Source of the DNA: Acanthaster planci
Lineage: Eukaryota > Echinodermata > Asteroidea > Valvatida > Acanthasteridae
Assembly: GCF_001949145.1 (NCBI RefSeq)
Contig: NW_019091371.1
Location: forward strand, 1,045,704 to 1,109,703
Length of the DNA stretch: 64,000 nucleotides
Reading direction: 5' to 3'
Position numbers and translations under genes: made by a program. Positions 12,621 through 25,000 of the stretch are shown here, in pieces; within the stretch, counting starts at the first letter, position 1, and each line of letters opens with the position of its first letter. The notes below the pieces were generated by a model, which saw nothing but the letters and a program-made list of their open reading frames with translations, was not told the DNA's origin and did not search any database.

Positions 12621-14232
12621 TCCTCCCACGCATGGCAAAAAAGATAACATTCTATCCTTGGAGCAAGATTGATTGAAGTGTCATAGAAGTTGAATCCTGT
12701 ATGTCACATTGTTTGATGACTCTACGCAATGAGACTTTTCCACTAGGCTCTTCACAAAATAAAGCCAATACCATTCCCTCTCAAAAACAGATTTCTGAAT
12801 ATGTGTATGTGATGCTGGTGCTCCAGAAATGAACAAATCAAATGTAAATGTGTGCAGTCAAAAAAAGGAATTTATTTGCAGGACATAGCAATGTCTGAGA
12901 AGTATTGATTCTAACTTCATGCAAATTCTACATGCAGAATTCATATGTATAAAATATTTTATGTTTATGCTTGCTGAATAGAACACTGCATTTGTTATAA
13001 GTGTTATTATTATTTGTATACAAGTACACGTACTGATTAATATGCCCAAGATGTTGCACTTTAAAAAATGAGTTATGCAGCCAAATGAATACATGTAGTA
13101 AATGGGAAAAAGACCGAACTGTACAATGATTTTGAAAATGTGACAGACAGTGAACATCAAAATCAGCAGTTGAGATGCTCAACAAATATTTTTTCAGGCT
13201 CATTTCATGTAACTCAGTGTAATTAATTTAATATCACTTTGGCAAATTTATTCTTTTTGGTAAAGGATTCTATTTTCAGTAATTGTAGGGTTCAGTTTTC
13301 TTGAGGAATTTTTTATGACACAGATGTTAATCCAGTTACGTAACTATTTCCATCTTGCCCTTAATAAAAAAAAAACGCAAAAGGTACTGATGTCAAGCTG
13401 ATAAGGCTGTGCAGTTACTGTTGATTGAGTTTGCCCTTGGATTGTAGTGCGCTCCATTGGCCATTATGTAAACAAAAGACAACATGCTTGGTTTGGTGTG
13501 GTTTGGGAGTCATCAGCAAGCTTTGAATACTCCAAAATTGTGTTTCACCCAGCTCCACAGTTACCTTAAAATTAACGCAGTTTTAAAAATGAAATTGCCC
13601 ATACGTCATAGATGCTGAGTAGTTTCTCCATTTTTTTCAAGGGAAAATATTACAGTATTAGCAATACAAGTACTTTTTTCACGCATCGTAAGTTGGAATC
13701 AGAAGCAAACTTGGCAATGTGATGTACAATAATGGAACTGATCCATTTGATATTGCAGTCATATTTGGTATAAAATTCAGAAAGAAATATGCACATACAT
13801 AAGTCTACTTGTGCATAATCTGAATAACAAAAAATTCCTCATTGATGGCAGCCAATCAAAGCATCTATAATATTTAGCAGTATACGAGAGGATCCAGACT
13901 CAACATCGGCCTTTACATACTTGACAAAGTAGTATGTTCCTTTTGCTAATACGAACGTTGTCATAATGCATTGTCAGTGATGGAAGACAAAATAGAAAGA
14001 CTTGGGCCTTAAATTTTCCTTGAATGAATTTAAGATCGTGTATTAGCGGTTCTCTTTTTGTCGGGTTTTGACTAACTCAAGCTCAGCATGTCAAAATTCA
14101 CTCTTTGGGCCCCTCCATTAACAGATACGTTAACCCCAACTGACCGGAATTCTGTGATTTCAGTATGATTTTACATACACTCTACTGACTCTAGTGGGTT
14201 AGGTTTAACCACTTGCTGCTGGGTGCTTTTAA

Positions 14233-14690
14233 CCACTTCCTGGCGGGGACTCCAGGATCAGAGACGTATGGTTTATATGCGTGGCCGGGGTTTCCGAACT
14301 CGGACAAAGGAAACAGGGCCTTGTAACAAAAGACCGTACTCCGAACAAAAGACCAGGCTGCCGGGCATTACCGGCATTTTTCACTCTCNNNNNNNNNNNN
14401 NNNNNNNNGCTCCACCACCGCAGTGCACTGAGCCAGGTTCGTGAACAAAAGACAGTTATACAACACCGCACAATCTGGGCTCTGTTTACAAGGCTGCAGG
14501 CCTGGCTGAAATACTCGGGCATCAATGAAGGTCACCTATCAACTTGAGTAGTGCCTGAAGATTACTTCGTGTGGCTATAAACGACCGTTAGATGAAATGA
14601 TGAATTTTTGAAGGATTTTGAAAACGGAAAAAATGATAGTCATGCCGACCCAGCATCAACAACATTGAAAAATGCCCCGGCACGAAGTGG
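14233..14690 (-). mobile_element. M1 MITE, copy C, with a 20 bp assembly gap
   Basis: It is flanked by intact TTAA on both sides (14229-14232 and 14691-14694). Ends are CCACTTCC and GAAGTGG. It is the reverse-complement orientation of copies A, E and F. The 20 N at 14389-14408 replace the CTCAAAAGT.. to GGAGCG segment seen in other copies. This copy shows the TTAA duplication most clearly. Confidence 0.9.
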
Positions 14691-14711
14691 TTAACAATGC
14701 AGTGCGTACAT

Positions 14712-15249
14712 ACAGGAGATTTTCAACATTTTCAGTTTTCAAAATTCCTCACAAATTCATCATTTCATTTCATGGATGTTTACACCCACACGAATGACTG
14801 TTTGGTGGCTACACTAAGCTGACAGGCACCTTCGTTGACTCCTGAGCATTTCAGCCAGGCCTGCCACCCTGTAAAGAGAGCCCAGAATTGTGACTTGTTG
14901 CGTAATTTCCTCTGTCCCCAGAGAATGCGTGTGGCATCATTTCAAACGCAGCTGGATTAGCATGCAGCGGTGCCACTGTATGTCGTTCATCAATGGGGCC
15001 CTGGAGCACTTTTGTCTGCGGTGCTAATCCGAGGGTGCTATGCCCAAAACAGTGGTTTAGTGTTTAAAAATAGTGACAGATTACCTTCGAAAATGCAAAC
15101 CAAAAAATGATAGTAATTCCCAGCAGCAGGTCTTTTGTTTCGAGTACTGTCTTTTGTTACACCGACCAGCTCTTTTATCCCATTTTGGGCACCCCGGCTC
15201 TGTGTATAAACACATGGTGCTTGAAACGGGGTTCCCCGGCAGCAAGTGG
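14712..15249 (+). mobile_element. M1 MITE, copy D, 5' end lost
   Basis: The body begins at TTTTCAACATTTTCAG and carries the family motifs to CCCCGGCAGCAAGTGG, followed by TTAA (15250-15253). The left terminal repeat is missing. It lies immediately after copy C in opposite orientation, so copies C and D repeat the inverted-pair arrangement of copies A and B. A stray terminal fragment, CCACTTGCTGCTGGG after TTAA, lies near 14208. Confidence 0.8.
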
Positions 15250-15585
15250 TTAATTACTTTATTTGCAATTGTGGTCAATAAATTAAGAATTAAAGCCTAT
15301 AAAAGTTATTTAGGTACCTGAAAAACAGTTGATTAAATAAGTTTAAGCATGTGTCGGGAACAGGAAAAACAGCAGAATGATAATTTTTATCTAACAATTT
15401 TGTTCATCAATGTTATGTCGTGTTCTGTGACATACCTCTCTAACCGCATCTATGCTATGTGCCTCATCAAACAGTACAAAAATCTCTTAATATGAAATTA
15501 GGTGTCCACAACATGTCATGTGGGGTGTGGTGTAGACCACAGCTGAGCTAGTGTAGAATGAAATTGTAAGTCTACAAAAAGGGAT

Positions 15586-15591
15586 TTTATT
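15586..15591 (-). terminator. Candidate polyadenylation signal of SSR4
   Basis: AATAAA on the - strand, about 375 bases downstream of the SSR4 stop codon. It is the first canonical hexamer I saw there. Confidence 0.45.
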
Positions 15592-15965
15592 GATTGTATT
15601 GTGTGTACCTATGTGAAAACAAGTGACGTTTGAGTCAAGAACAAGGGAAACACACATTCAGTCAAGTTGGGTCTTGTTTAATTGAAAAATTACAAACTTA
15701 AACAATCTTCAATCTGTAGAAACATGTTCTGGGAGAATTTAATTGATGAAATAGTACAACTTCTTCTGCATGCAACGTATGAAACACATTTATGTAACAC
15801 AGTTGAAAATGGTACCTCTTTGTGAAATTGGGGTGATATTAGTGAGCTCTATCCACACAAATGCCTGGGCAAAATGGTTGAGGGTCTTAAATACTTTCCA
15901 ATTCCGTTCATTTTTACTAGCTAAACAAATGAATAATGAAAAAAAAGGAGATAATAGATGCCTAG

Positions 15966-16070
15966 TTAAACTTGAATCCTGCTCTTAGCTTGATATGCTG
16001 AGTACCAAAGAAGGAGTGCCAGACCCGATGCTATCACTTCAGTGCCTACTACTGGTCCATGAGACACCCC
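15966..16070 (-). CDS. SSR4: SSR4 exon 6 (membrane segment and stop)
   Basis: The acceptor is TTCAAACTAG. It encodes 34 residues with GP, TEV, the membrane helix [13 protein letters not shown] and the basic tail QAKSRIQV, then TAA. Confidence 0.95.
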   Translation of the reverse strand, partial: GVSHGPVVGTEVIASGLALLLWYSAYQAKSRIQV

Positions 16071-19000
16071 CTAGTTTGAACAAAAGACAGAAAGTTACAA
16101 CAGTGCATGGTAATGTAGTGATTATTTCTTTATGTAGCTTTAAGTTGATGAATGTTAATGTTTGAAATCTGTAGTGCATTATTCAGTGAAATACTACTTG
16201 ACAAGCAGGTCGTAAGGTTGTGACCAAAAAATGAGGGAACATTAAAAAAAAGTTGGAAAAAAGGTATGGTATAGAGATAAGAGAGGAAATGGGATAAAAG
16301 TTGCTTTAAAAATATTTCCCCTCCACCATTTAATTAGTTTATCATAAATTATCAATTCTCATCTGTTGCCAGATTTGTTTTATTTTTTCCACTGCAGGTC
16401 AAAACTGGTTTTGCCCCCCCCCCGAAAAAATCCTGGCGACGCCCATGTCAATGCCGTGATACCACACAGCCCCCTGGGAAAAAAAACAAAGCAAAAAGTA
16501 CAATTTAAGTAGAGATGAAAAAAGGTCCAGAAACCAAGCTTACAGACCTTGTGAGCCACATTTATTGTAAAGGCTGGTTTGACTTTGGCAGAATCATCCC
16601 CAGCTCTCATGGCCTACAGAGGAAGAAAAATACATTTCCAGGAAAACCATTAACAACATACTACTTTCACCCTAACTGGGAGAGTGAGGTCCTGAAGTGT
16701 AACAAGAACATATATAAGACTGGATTTCATATTTTCATATTTGCATTCATATTTTGCATTTGTTCAATTTTTTGTTGTATTTTGGTGCCTTCATTTCTTC
16801 ACAATGCCTCTAAACCACCCCCAAATAATTGATATTCTCTGGAAGCATGATCAAGAGAGGCAGCTTCTCTGTAATAAGAGTACATACTAGTACATATAGG
16901 GGTGATTTCCAGTCTACATTGTATAAGCATGTGCCTTGGGCCAGTGGGGTTCAAGTAACTCCTCAGCTCTTTTAACCACCTCCTGCCGGGGCAGTTATCA
17001 ATATTGATGATGCTGGGGTGGGATATTTATATTTTTTTTTGTTTTCAAAATTCTTTAAAAATATCTTCTTTTACTGGTCAAAAAACATAAAGGACTGTCT
17101 GGTGTCCACTCTAAGCCTGACGGACAAAATCTATTGACGCCCAAGTATTTCAGCCAGGCCTGCAGCCTTGTAAAAAGAGCCCAGATTGTGCGGTGTTATA
17201 TAACTTTCTTTTGTTCACGAACATGGCTGAGTGCGCTGCTGACCTCTTTTCAATAGGGCCCAGATTAGCGTGCTGCGATGCTGTGTGGTTCATCACTGCG
17301 GTGGTGGAACGCTTTTGTCCGCAATGTTAATCCGCTCGCTCTAAATGCCCCAAACCGGGTATACTGTTTCAAAACAAGGCTGGACTATCTCCACTTTTGA
17401 GAGTGAAAAAATGTTGGTAATTCCCAGCAGCCTGGTCTTTTGTTCTGAGTACAGTCTTTTTTGTTACAAGGCACTGCTCCCTTTGTCCGAGTCCAGAGAC
17501 CCAGCCACACATATAAAGCATACGTGTCTGGATCCGGAATCCCAGCAGGAAGTGGCTAACACTGAAAGTATCCTTTTTACCTCATCAACGAGTAAAAATT
17601 GTGGTAGGATGGTCTACTAAAATGTAGAATTTGAACCTCACATTGTAGGGGCCTGGTAACAATAACAGACCTCACCTTCACTTGGTTGTTAATTGTCACT
17701 AGGCTCCAAGTCAGTTTGAAATGTACTACATGTGCATTGAAACCCTGCTACAGTATAACAAACATGACAAAGTGGACCCACACAAAATGTTTGGTAATAG
17801 CAGCCATTCGGTATAGCCATTTCTAGTACAGATGCACACGTCTGTTTCATACATGTGGCAGCCTGCACCACAAAATGTTTTAGAAACCAATGAAGTGTAA
17901 GATAATAAAATTCAATTCTTGTATCATGTTAAATTTATGTTCGTCTTATTTCATGTTCCACCCTTTGGGTAGTCTATACTGGGAGTAGAATCAAAAAATG
18001 AAATCAAGTCACCGCTTAAAAATCACAGGAAACATGCACAACATTTACACTGGTTCCTACTGATAACATAACACTTCAATAAATTGGCTGCCAGAAACCA
18101 TTCTAAAGCAATTGCAATGGAGGCACTTGCATGTCCAAAGTTGGCAAGGAAATGTGAGGCAAGCATTCTTGAAAACAATAAAACTTAGAAGAAAGATATT
18201 TCTCAAGATTGTTTCCCCCAACGTCTGATCACTTCATTTCTTTCTTGAACTACTTCATGCCGGGGCATTTTTCAATGTTGATGATGCTGGGCCGGCATGA
18301 CTATCATTTTTTCTGTTTTCAAAATCCTTCAAAAATCCATTATTTCATTTAACGGTGGTTTATAGCCGCACGAAGTAATCTTTAGGCACTACTCTGGCTA
18401 AGTGCACTGCTGACCTCTTTTCAATAGGGGCCAGATTAGCGTGCAGCGGTGCTGTGTGGCTCATCGCTGCGGTGGTGGAGCGCTTTTGTCCCTGGTGGTA
18501 ATCCGCTCGCTCTAAATGCCCTAAACCCTGGTATACAGTTTCAAAACAAGGCTGGTTTATCACCACTTTTGAGAGTAAAAATGTCTGTAATACCCAGCAG
18601 CCTGGTCTTTCGTTCGGAGTATGGTCTTTTGTTACAAGGCCCTGTTTCCTTTGTCCGAGTTCGGAGACCCCAGCCACCCATATAAACCATACGGCGCCGA
18701 TCCCCGAGTCCCAGGCAGGAAGTGGTTAATGAAAAGCAAATTTGTAATGTTTGGTAAAAGTGCAGAGGAAAATCAGGAGCCAAGAGGGATATTCGGTATA
18801 GAACTTGTGTTTTTTATAGCAGTTTCCACTGTATTATAAAAGCAGACAATCATGCTTTCATTCCCATTCATAAATATCTTTTTGCTGTAAAAATTTAAGG
18901 TACTTTGAAAAGTCATATTTGTCCAATGATTTGTTATCAATTCACCCTATTGAAACACCCCTCAAGTTTCATCTTCTGCATATGCCTCACACACATGGTA

Positions 19001-22000
19001 CAAATATATCTTATCATGTGCTGCATGTCCTAGGTGATGTGATACATAACATAGCTAACTTGTAGAGTGTACAGTAAAATTTTAATTCTATGCAACATGG
19101 ACTCCATTGTCTTGTGCATGCCTGGGTAACAATGAGAGTTTGAGTCCATAAAATTGTGAAGCTGGTGATTATGATGCAAATTCGGTCTTTTCATTTCTGG
19201 GCTTACACACAAAGACCAATTACCATATACACAAGAGCCAGGGTCTGCATTCTTTCACCGTGTGCGCTCGAGCTTGGGCCGAGAATAATAGCTGAAAAGT
19301 GGGCCGAGGATCTCAATTTTTACAGGGAGTCTTAACGCGTCCCGGCGTGAAGGGGTAAAGTGCTTGACCAAGCTGCCTAATGTCATTGACTTTAGAAGGG
19401 CATTATCAAAAATTATGACAGGTACTTCTATAAATCAAATAGTCATGCTGGAATACGTATCCAGGCACAGAAAAGTCCCATTACTTTTAACTGCTCATTA
19501 TTCCTTTTGACATCCTTAATATGTCTTAAGCCTTTATCTTGTGCATGAGGATAATCAATATATTTGATACTGATCTCCATTTTGAATGTGACATCAATGA
19601 CTGGCAAATACAATGGGTGGATCTCAGTATGTTTCATTCAAAACAGAATTTATAAAGATACATGTAATCCTACCTTTCTTAGAGCACTGAATCCTTCCTC
19701 GTCATAGAATCTAACATCATAGTTGCCAGGTGGTGCATTTTTGTGATCTTCGGTCCAGCTTACCTGCAATACATTTTTAACTGTTTCAGAACTGATGTGC
19801 ATTTTTTTAGGTTTGGAAGCATACACGTACATGTTGAACATCACAACCAATTTTTGTACATGTAGGTAGTATCTTCCTGCGGTGAAATCTAGCAACAGTT
19901 ACTACATGTATCTTGCTGCAGTGAGATAGTAAAGTGCTCTAGTGAGATAATAACTCACAGCACTTCAAACATTTTGCTGGTGGCCATTCTAAGCTTCAAC
20001 GTATTGTTATTGCAGAATTCAAACAATGGATAAACTTAAAATATAATCATTAAGACAAAAATAAGAGAGCATTTTTGTCCTATTTCATGAGCTTATGCAA
20101 TATACATGTACATATAAGCCCTTGATACTGGATCAGAAACGAGGCAAGATGCACATGGTGCAAAGCAAGATCCAATTCTACATAATAAATAAATTGGTCA
20201 GTCCAATTACTGAGGCTCAACCTCATTCTTATAGCCCTGTAAATACAAAGCAAACAGCTTTTCTTACATATACATGTACCTCTATCAGATATGATCTACA
20301 TGTGTATCAGTTATTCCAAGAAGTTGTTTACACAAAGTGCAACATTTGGACATCTCAATAGCTACGGTATAAAAGAGGTCCCTCTGAATAACTCAAGTAT
20401 TACTTACAGGCACTTTCCTTACAACAAACAGCAAACTGTCTGAAATACTAACTGAATCCATTTTTTTTTAGAACCTCACAAAAGATCTACATGGTGCACG
20501 TCTCATTGAGCTGTTACTTATGTTGCAGTCTATGTGTGTAATATATATGCATGTATTCCCCAACATACGACTCCACTGAGTAGCCATGATCCAGTGCATT
20601 TCACATTTATGTACGACTGTGCAGATAAACATCTGTAGTCGACATGACAACTGTTTTACACATCGCACATCAAAACAGCAAGGTGTATATGTATGCCAAA
20701 TTTGCATCATAGTTAACAAATTTTTCATTTTAGCCATCGGTGTTTGTTCTCCTCTGATTTTTCATAGACACATCACATACTTTTTGTTTTGTTTTGCTGT
20801 GAGTTATCTGTGGAGAAAATGGTGGTAACAGTGCCACCTTGAACATGTGACAACATCATATCGAAACAATTTGTCACATGAAGCTTGTCACATTGCAATG
20901 TCAATGACTCTTTTAATGCCATACCTGGTACTGATTGTCTCCAAAACGAGAAACAGGGAGCTGCTTGCCAACAACCTCTGCATTCAAGAATAAGTTCTGC
21001 TAACATGGAAGATCAAAGAAGTGAGAAGTTAAATAGATACAGACCTATTTAGATTGTTTCTGTAGAACCATAGGTACTCAACAATTCAAAACATTGTTCC
21101 TACATATTAGGATCCATCAATATCAGATATTTCCATAATTGATAAAATCAGCAGTCCAATGTCAAGTATTTTTGATATATCTAATTTTCTCAAAGTAGAG
21201 TAAACTGCAGCCAAGGAGCTAAGAACACAGATCAGATGCCAGTGATTTACAAGGTCTTAATTTCTAGTCACAGACATACATGTACGCTGCTGCTATATTG
21301 CACTCATATTGGGTCATATGAATAAAAAGTAGCATTTGCTTTTACTACCATTTTTGAAGCATTTACTCTTGTTTGTACGAATAATTATGAAGCAAACGCT
21401 TTTTTTTTTAGTGCAATTGCTACAAAGTAAAACTATTTACTTTTTACCCTTTAAGCTTGTGCTTTACAATAAGCAGTTGCTTCATTTTGTATGAATAAAA
21501 ATGAGTCAGTTCCACAGAACTGGAGTATTTACTTGACATTTTTCAAGACTGGGTCAGGGCAAGCTTGAAAACAAAGTGCATTTACTAATATTCAACACGG
21601 CAGCGTTCATGAATGTCACTCGAAAGGAGAAGCTGTACGCCTTAAGGAGGGAATCTCAAGAAACCAGATGCAGGCAGTTGTACTGATTTGAGAATGGTAG
21701 AGCAATTTTCTTCATGAAGGTTTTTGCGATCAAAATTACTGCCATCATGCACATCTGCCATGCTGAGGTCCCAAGATACAGCACTGTGCTGCACTGTGTG
21801 TGTCTGTACATGCAGACAACGGAAGCCCTATTGTGCAAAACTGTTCAGCTGTGAAGTCAGCCACAAGCATAAAGCATTTGCTACTCTTTGAAAAGCAGAT
21901 GCTGCACAGTACAAGAAAATTTTATTCATACAAATTCAAGCAATTACTTATTCTTAATGCTTTTACTTCGCAGTAAATGCTTTTGCTATTTGCTTGAACT

Positions 22001-25000
22001 TCATAGCATTTGCTAGTTTTTATTCATACAACCCAATGTCAAGGAAAAATCAATGTAACATTTACTCAGATTGGAGATTCATTTTGTCAATGAATTGGCC
22101 CATGTTTGATATATTTGATATCATTCCCAAAATCTAGATTCTAATATTTCGATAAGATTAAGAGTTCGAAATTGTTGATATCAATTTTTTAGTGGTAATG
22201 AACTTTTCCATATCATGGAAAAATCAACATAACATTTACTCAAATTGGAGATTCATTTTGTCAATATTGACCCATGTTTGATATTTTTGATATCATTCCC
22301 AAAATCTGGATTTCTAATATTTTAATAAGATTAAAAATTTGAAATTGTTGATATCAATTTTTGAGTGGTATTGAATAATTTAAATATATACTGACAGACC
22401 TTACTACATATGATTTTACAATATTACAAAAATGCAGTGCAATAAAAAAATCTGAAATTTTATATTGGTTGTTTTGTGTAGTTATTTATCAACACCGTGT
22501 ACTGACGAGCGTTGACTGAGGACTTAGGTCAAGCTGACGAGTGTAAATCCAACGTATGACCTCCTGCTTTATCAATGCAGGGATCTTACCACATGACCAT
22601 CAACTTTGTCAGGGTCAACTGACCTGTTTAAAAGTCAGATAAGCAGCAGATACATGTACTGCAAGAAAGCATTTCGTAAAATGTAGAAAATGATCAGGAA
22701 GATGAGAATCCGAACATGTAATGTGCATGTATGTACTAAGCTTGGAATACCTTGGCATTGTTTTTGCAGACAAGTGTGAACTCAATGAGAAATACAGTCT
22801 CTGTAGAGCTAGCACCATCGGTTGTTGTGTAGACCTTGTGGTCTGTGGATGCCCCTATACAGGTATCACCTAGAGAGATATTTCAGGAGATGTTTCATCA
22901 AACATTTTAGTTACAAAGAAGTCAACATTTCATCTTTAATCAGTTTGCTACATGTTGTGGTAATGATGATGGACCCTTACATGTAAGTCTTATGGCATGA
23001 CAGCAGCGCAGGGCCTTTATAGCCTTTTCGTTTAACTAAATTGTATAAACTTGAGGTTCTTAAACTGTGTTTTCTTAAATAGTTTTACCCCTCACTTGCA
23101 GTTTGTAAATGTTTACCCTTTGTAGTATTGGTTGTTATCAGGATAACTTTCTTTTTGATTATGATTTATTTTAAAGCCAGAAGCAACCCTTCACAATAGG
23201 TGTAAATCCGGGGGAGGAACATATCCCCCCCACCCCTACTGCTTGACAAGGGGGACGTGCTACTTGAATCATACTCCAACTCTTTTGTTACGAGAAAAAA
23301 TTAAAGCTGATCATGATGATTTTTCAGATTCCAAACAACCAAAATGTACATGTACATGTATTCCAAACTCACTCAAAAAGGGAAAGCCATCAAAAAAGTC
23401 CCCCTTGGAATTTTGCCTATTTCATAACAAATTCAAACAAAGTCTACATCAGCCACAAAATGCAAGAATTCAAATTTATTTCTGAATCACCTGGACAACT
23501 GTCAACAGGTGTGCTTCGGGCCTTGAACTGGAAAATTTTTAGGGCAAGGTTAATGTCGCTTTAAATGATGCAAAATTACAGAGGGTCCCAAGGCCAGACG
23601 GTAAAGCAACAAGGCTAAACAATTTCTGCAGAAGGGACACGAAGGTTCCCAGGAAGTGCGACTACAAGTATGGTATTTTTAAGTATCATATGCCTGCAGC
23701 ATATCTGCATCACATGCACCATGCAGCAGTTCATTATTAATAATGGAATAAAGATATGCTCAGGAGAATGGACACGACTCATGCTTGAGCCACAGATGAA
23801 GGCATTATAAGCATTCCTTCTCCCGAGCCGTTACTTTTGACGATCGAAACACCAAGCATGTTACAATTACATGTATCATTGTTTGCCTCAGAAATGAACA
23901 TTAACGTTCATTCCTGACTTTGCATGATATACATGTACATGTATCTCTTGCTGGAATGTACGTGTAAGTGTAGGAATACATTTATTTCTGCCGCTTAGGT
24001 ACCTCAACAAAACATTTTGTGTGGTCAAATTTAAAAACTACATGTATTATATCCATAGTGTGCCATAGCTGTCAAGGTTCCCAACTTCTTTACTATATAC
24101 GTGTACATGTAATGCCATACCTCATTGTGCAGTTGGAAACCATGATGGGTTGATAACAAATAAATAGACCCTCGGCACCATACAGTACCATTTCTTGTAC
24201 GCCACAGCCCTTAATTCACTTTGGACATGAAGAAGTCTAACTTATAAAATATACATGTAAATCCCTGGTCCCACTTTACAAATTAATTTTGAATGGCTTG
24301 ACCCTTAAAACTGTGGGTGCTTCTGGAATTACTAAAGGCCCCGCTCCCATGGATAAATGTATATATGTAAAACTGATTTCTTCAAAAAGTTCAACCAACA
24401 AAGAAATGCATAAATAAATAGTGCAAACCAGCAATGACCAGTGCACATCTATACTTTTGGGTCACATTATTTACTCAGTTCTTTTTAAACCTAGAAGTCA
24501 GCTGTAAAAAGACATGTCAGGTAACCCCTAGAATTACGTTACTGTTACTGCTTCATCCCATCCTTAAAGCTACATGTATACATGAATTTACATATATTAC
24601 TATGTGCACAAACTTGCAGTGTTTGTGTATAAAAGGCTAAGGAAAACTTCAATTCTGGATGGTGTTTGTACACCAAATGTCTGTCCGCAACCATGTGCTG
24701 CCTCAACAGAAAGTGTTCACGTTGCGACACCGCACTCATGTGCACTGGCACCCAACGGCTGTTGCTTGTTGTTCCTGCCATTCGGGCATAATTAATGAGG
24801 AGCCCTTTGGTTGGTCAGTGTTTGAAATGGCAGTTGGCTGCAGCCAACTGCCATTTCAACCAACGCAGCTAAGAATTACGCACAGACGTACGGAGGCATC
24901 TGCAGCCAATTTCCATGTCTTGTGTATCGATCGCAGCCGTAGTTGACCATTTGGTTGCGGCTCATCTTCGCTAGTACACATGTGAACCGCATGACTCTCG

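Larger units (their letters stand above)
8833..14228. other. AT-rich intergenic region between two converging genes
   Basis: No coding exon is visible on either strand. The region holds a 103 bp tandem duplication (9690-9893), two adjacent palindromes (12576-12620) and homopolymer runs, and is otherwise featureless. It separates the 3' end of the unknown + strand gene from the 3' end of SSR4. Confidence 0.6.

Noticed and set aside
14223-14547. Open frames across the 20 N gap
   Set aside because: They lie inside an M1 MITE and the same false frames recur in every copy of that element.
15411-15500. A DEAH-box-like peptide (IFVLFDEAHSIDAVRE) on the - strand, like XPD-type helicases
   Set aside because: It is a 30-codon stop-to-stop frame with no partner exons nearby and poor splice signals, lying past the SSR4 poly(A) signal. 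A match of this size can occur by chance in 64 kb.
19443-19637. Frame with KRNNEQ, resembling the QRNNED of human TRAP-delta, as a possible SSR4 exon 5
   Set aside because: It lacks a pyrimidine tract and a donor in phase, and a much better exon 5 was found at 16548-16613.
24604-24795. Cys-rich frame ([19 protein letters not shown]) resembling an EGF or LDL-receptor repeat
   Set aside because: Cys spacing does not fit either fold, there are no splice sites and no neighbouring repeats. It lies inside an SSR4 intron on the opposite strand.
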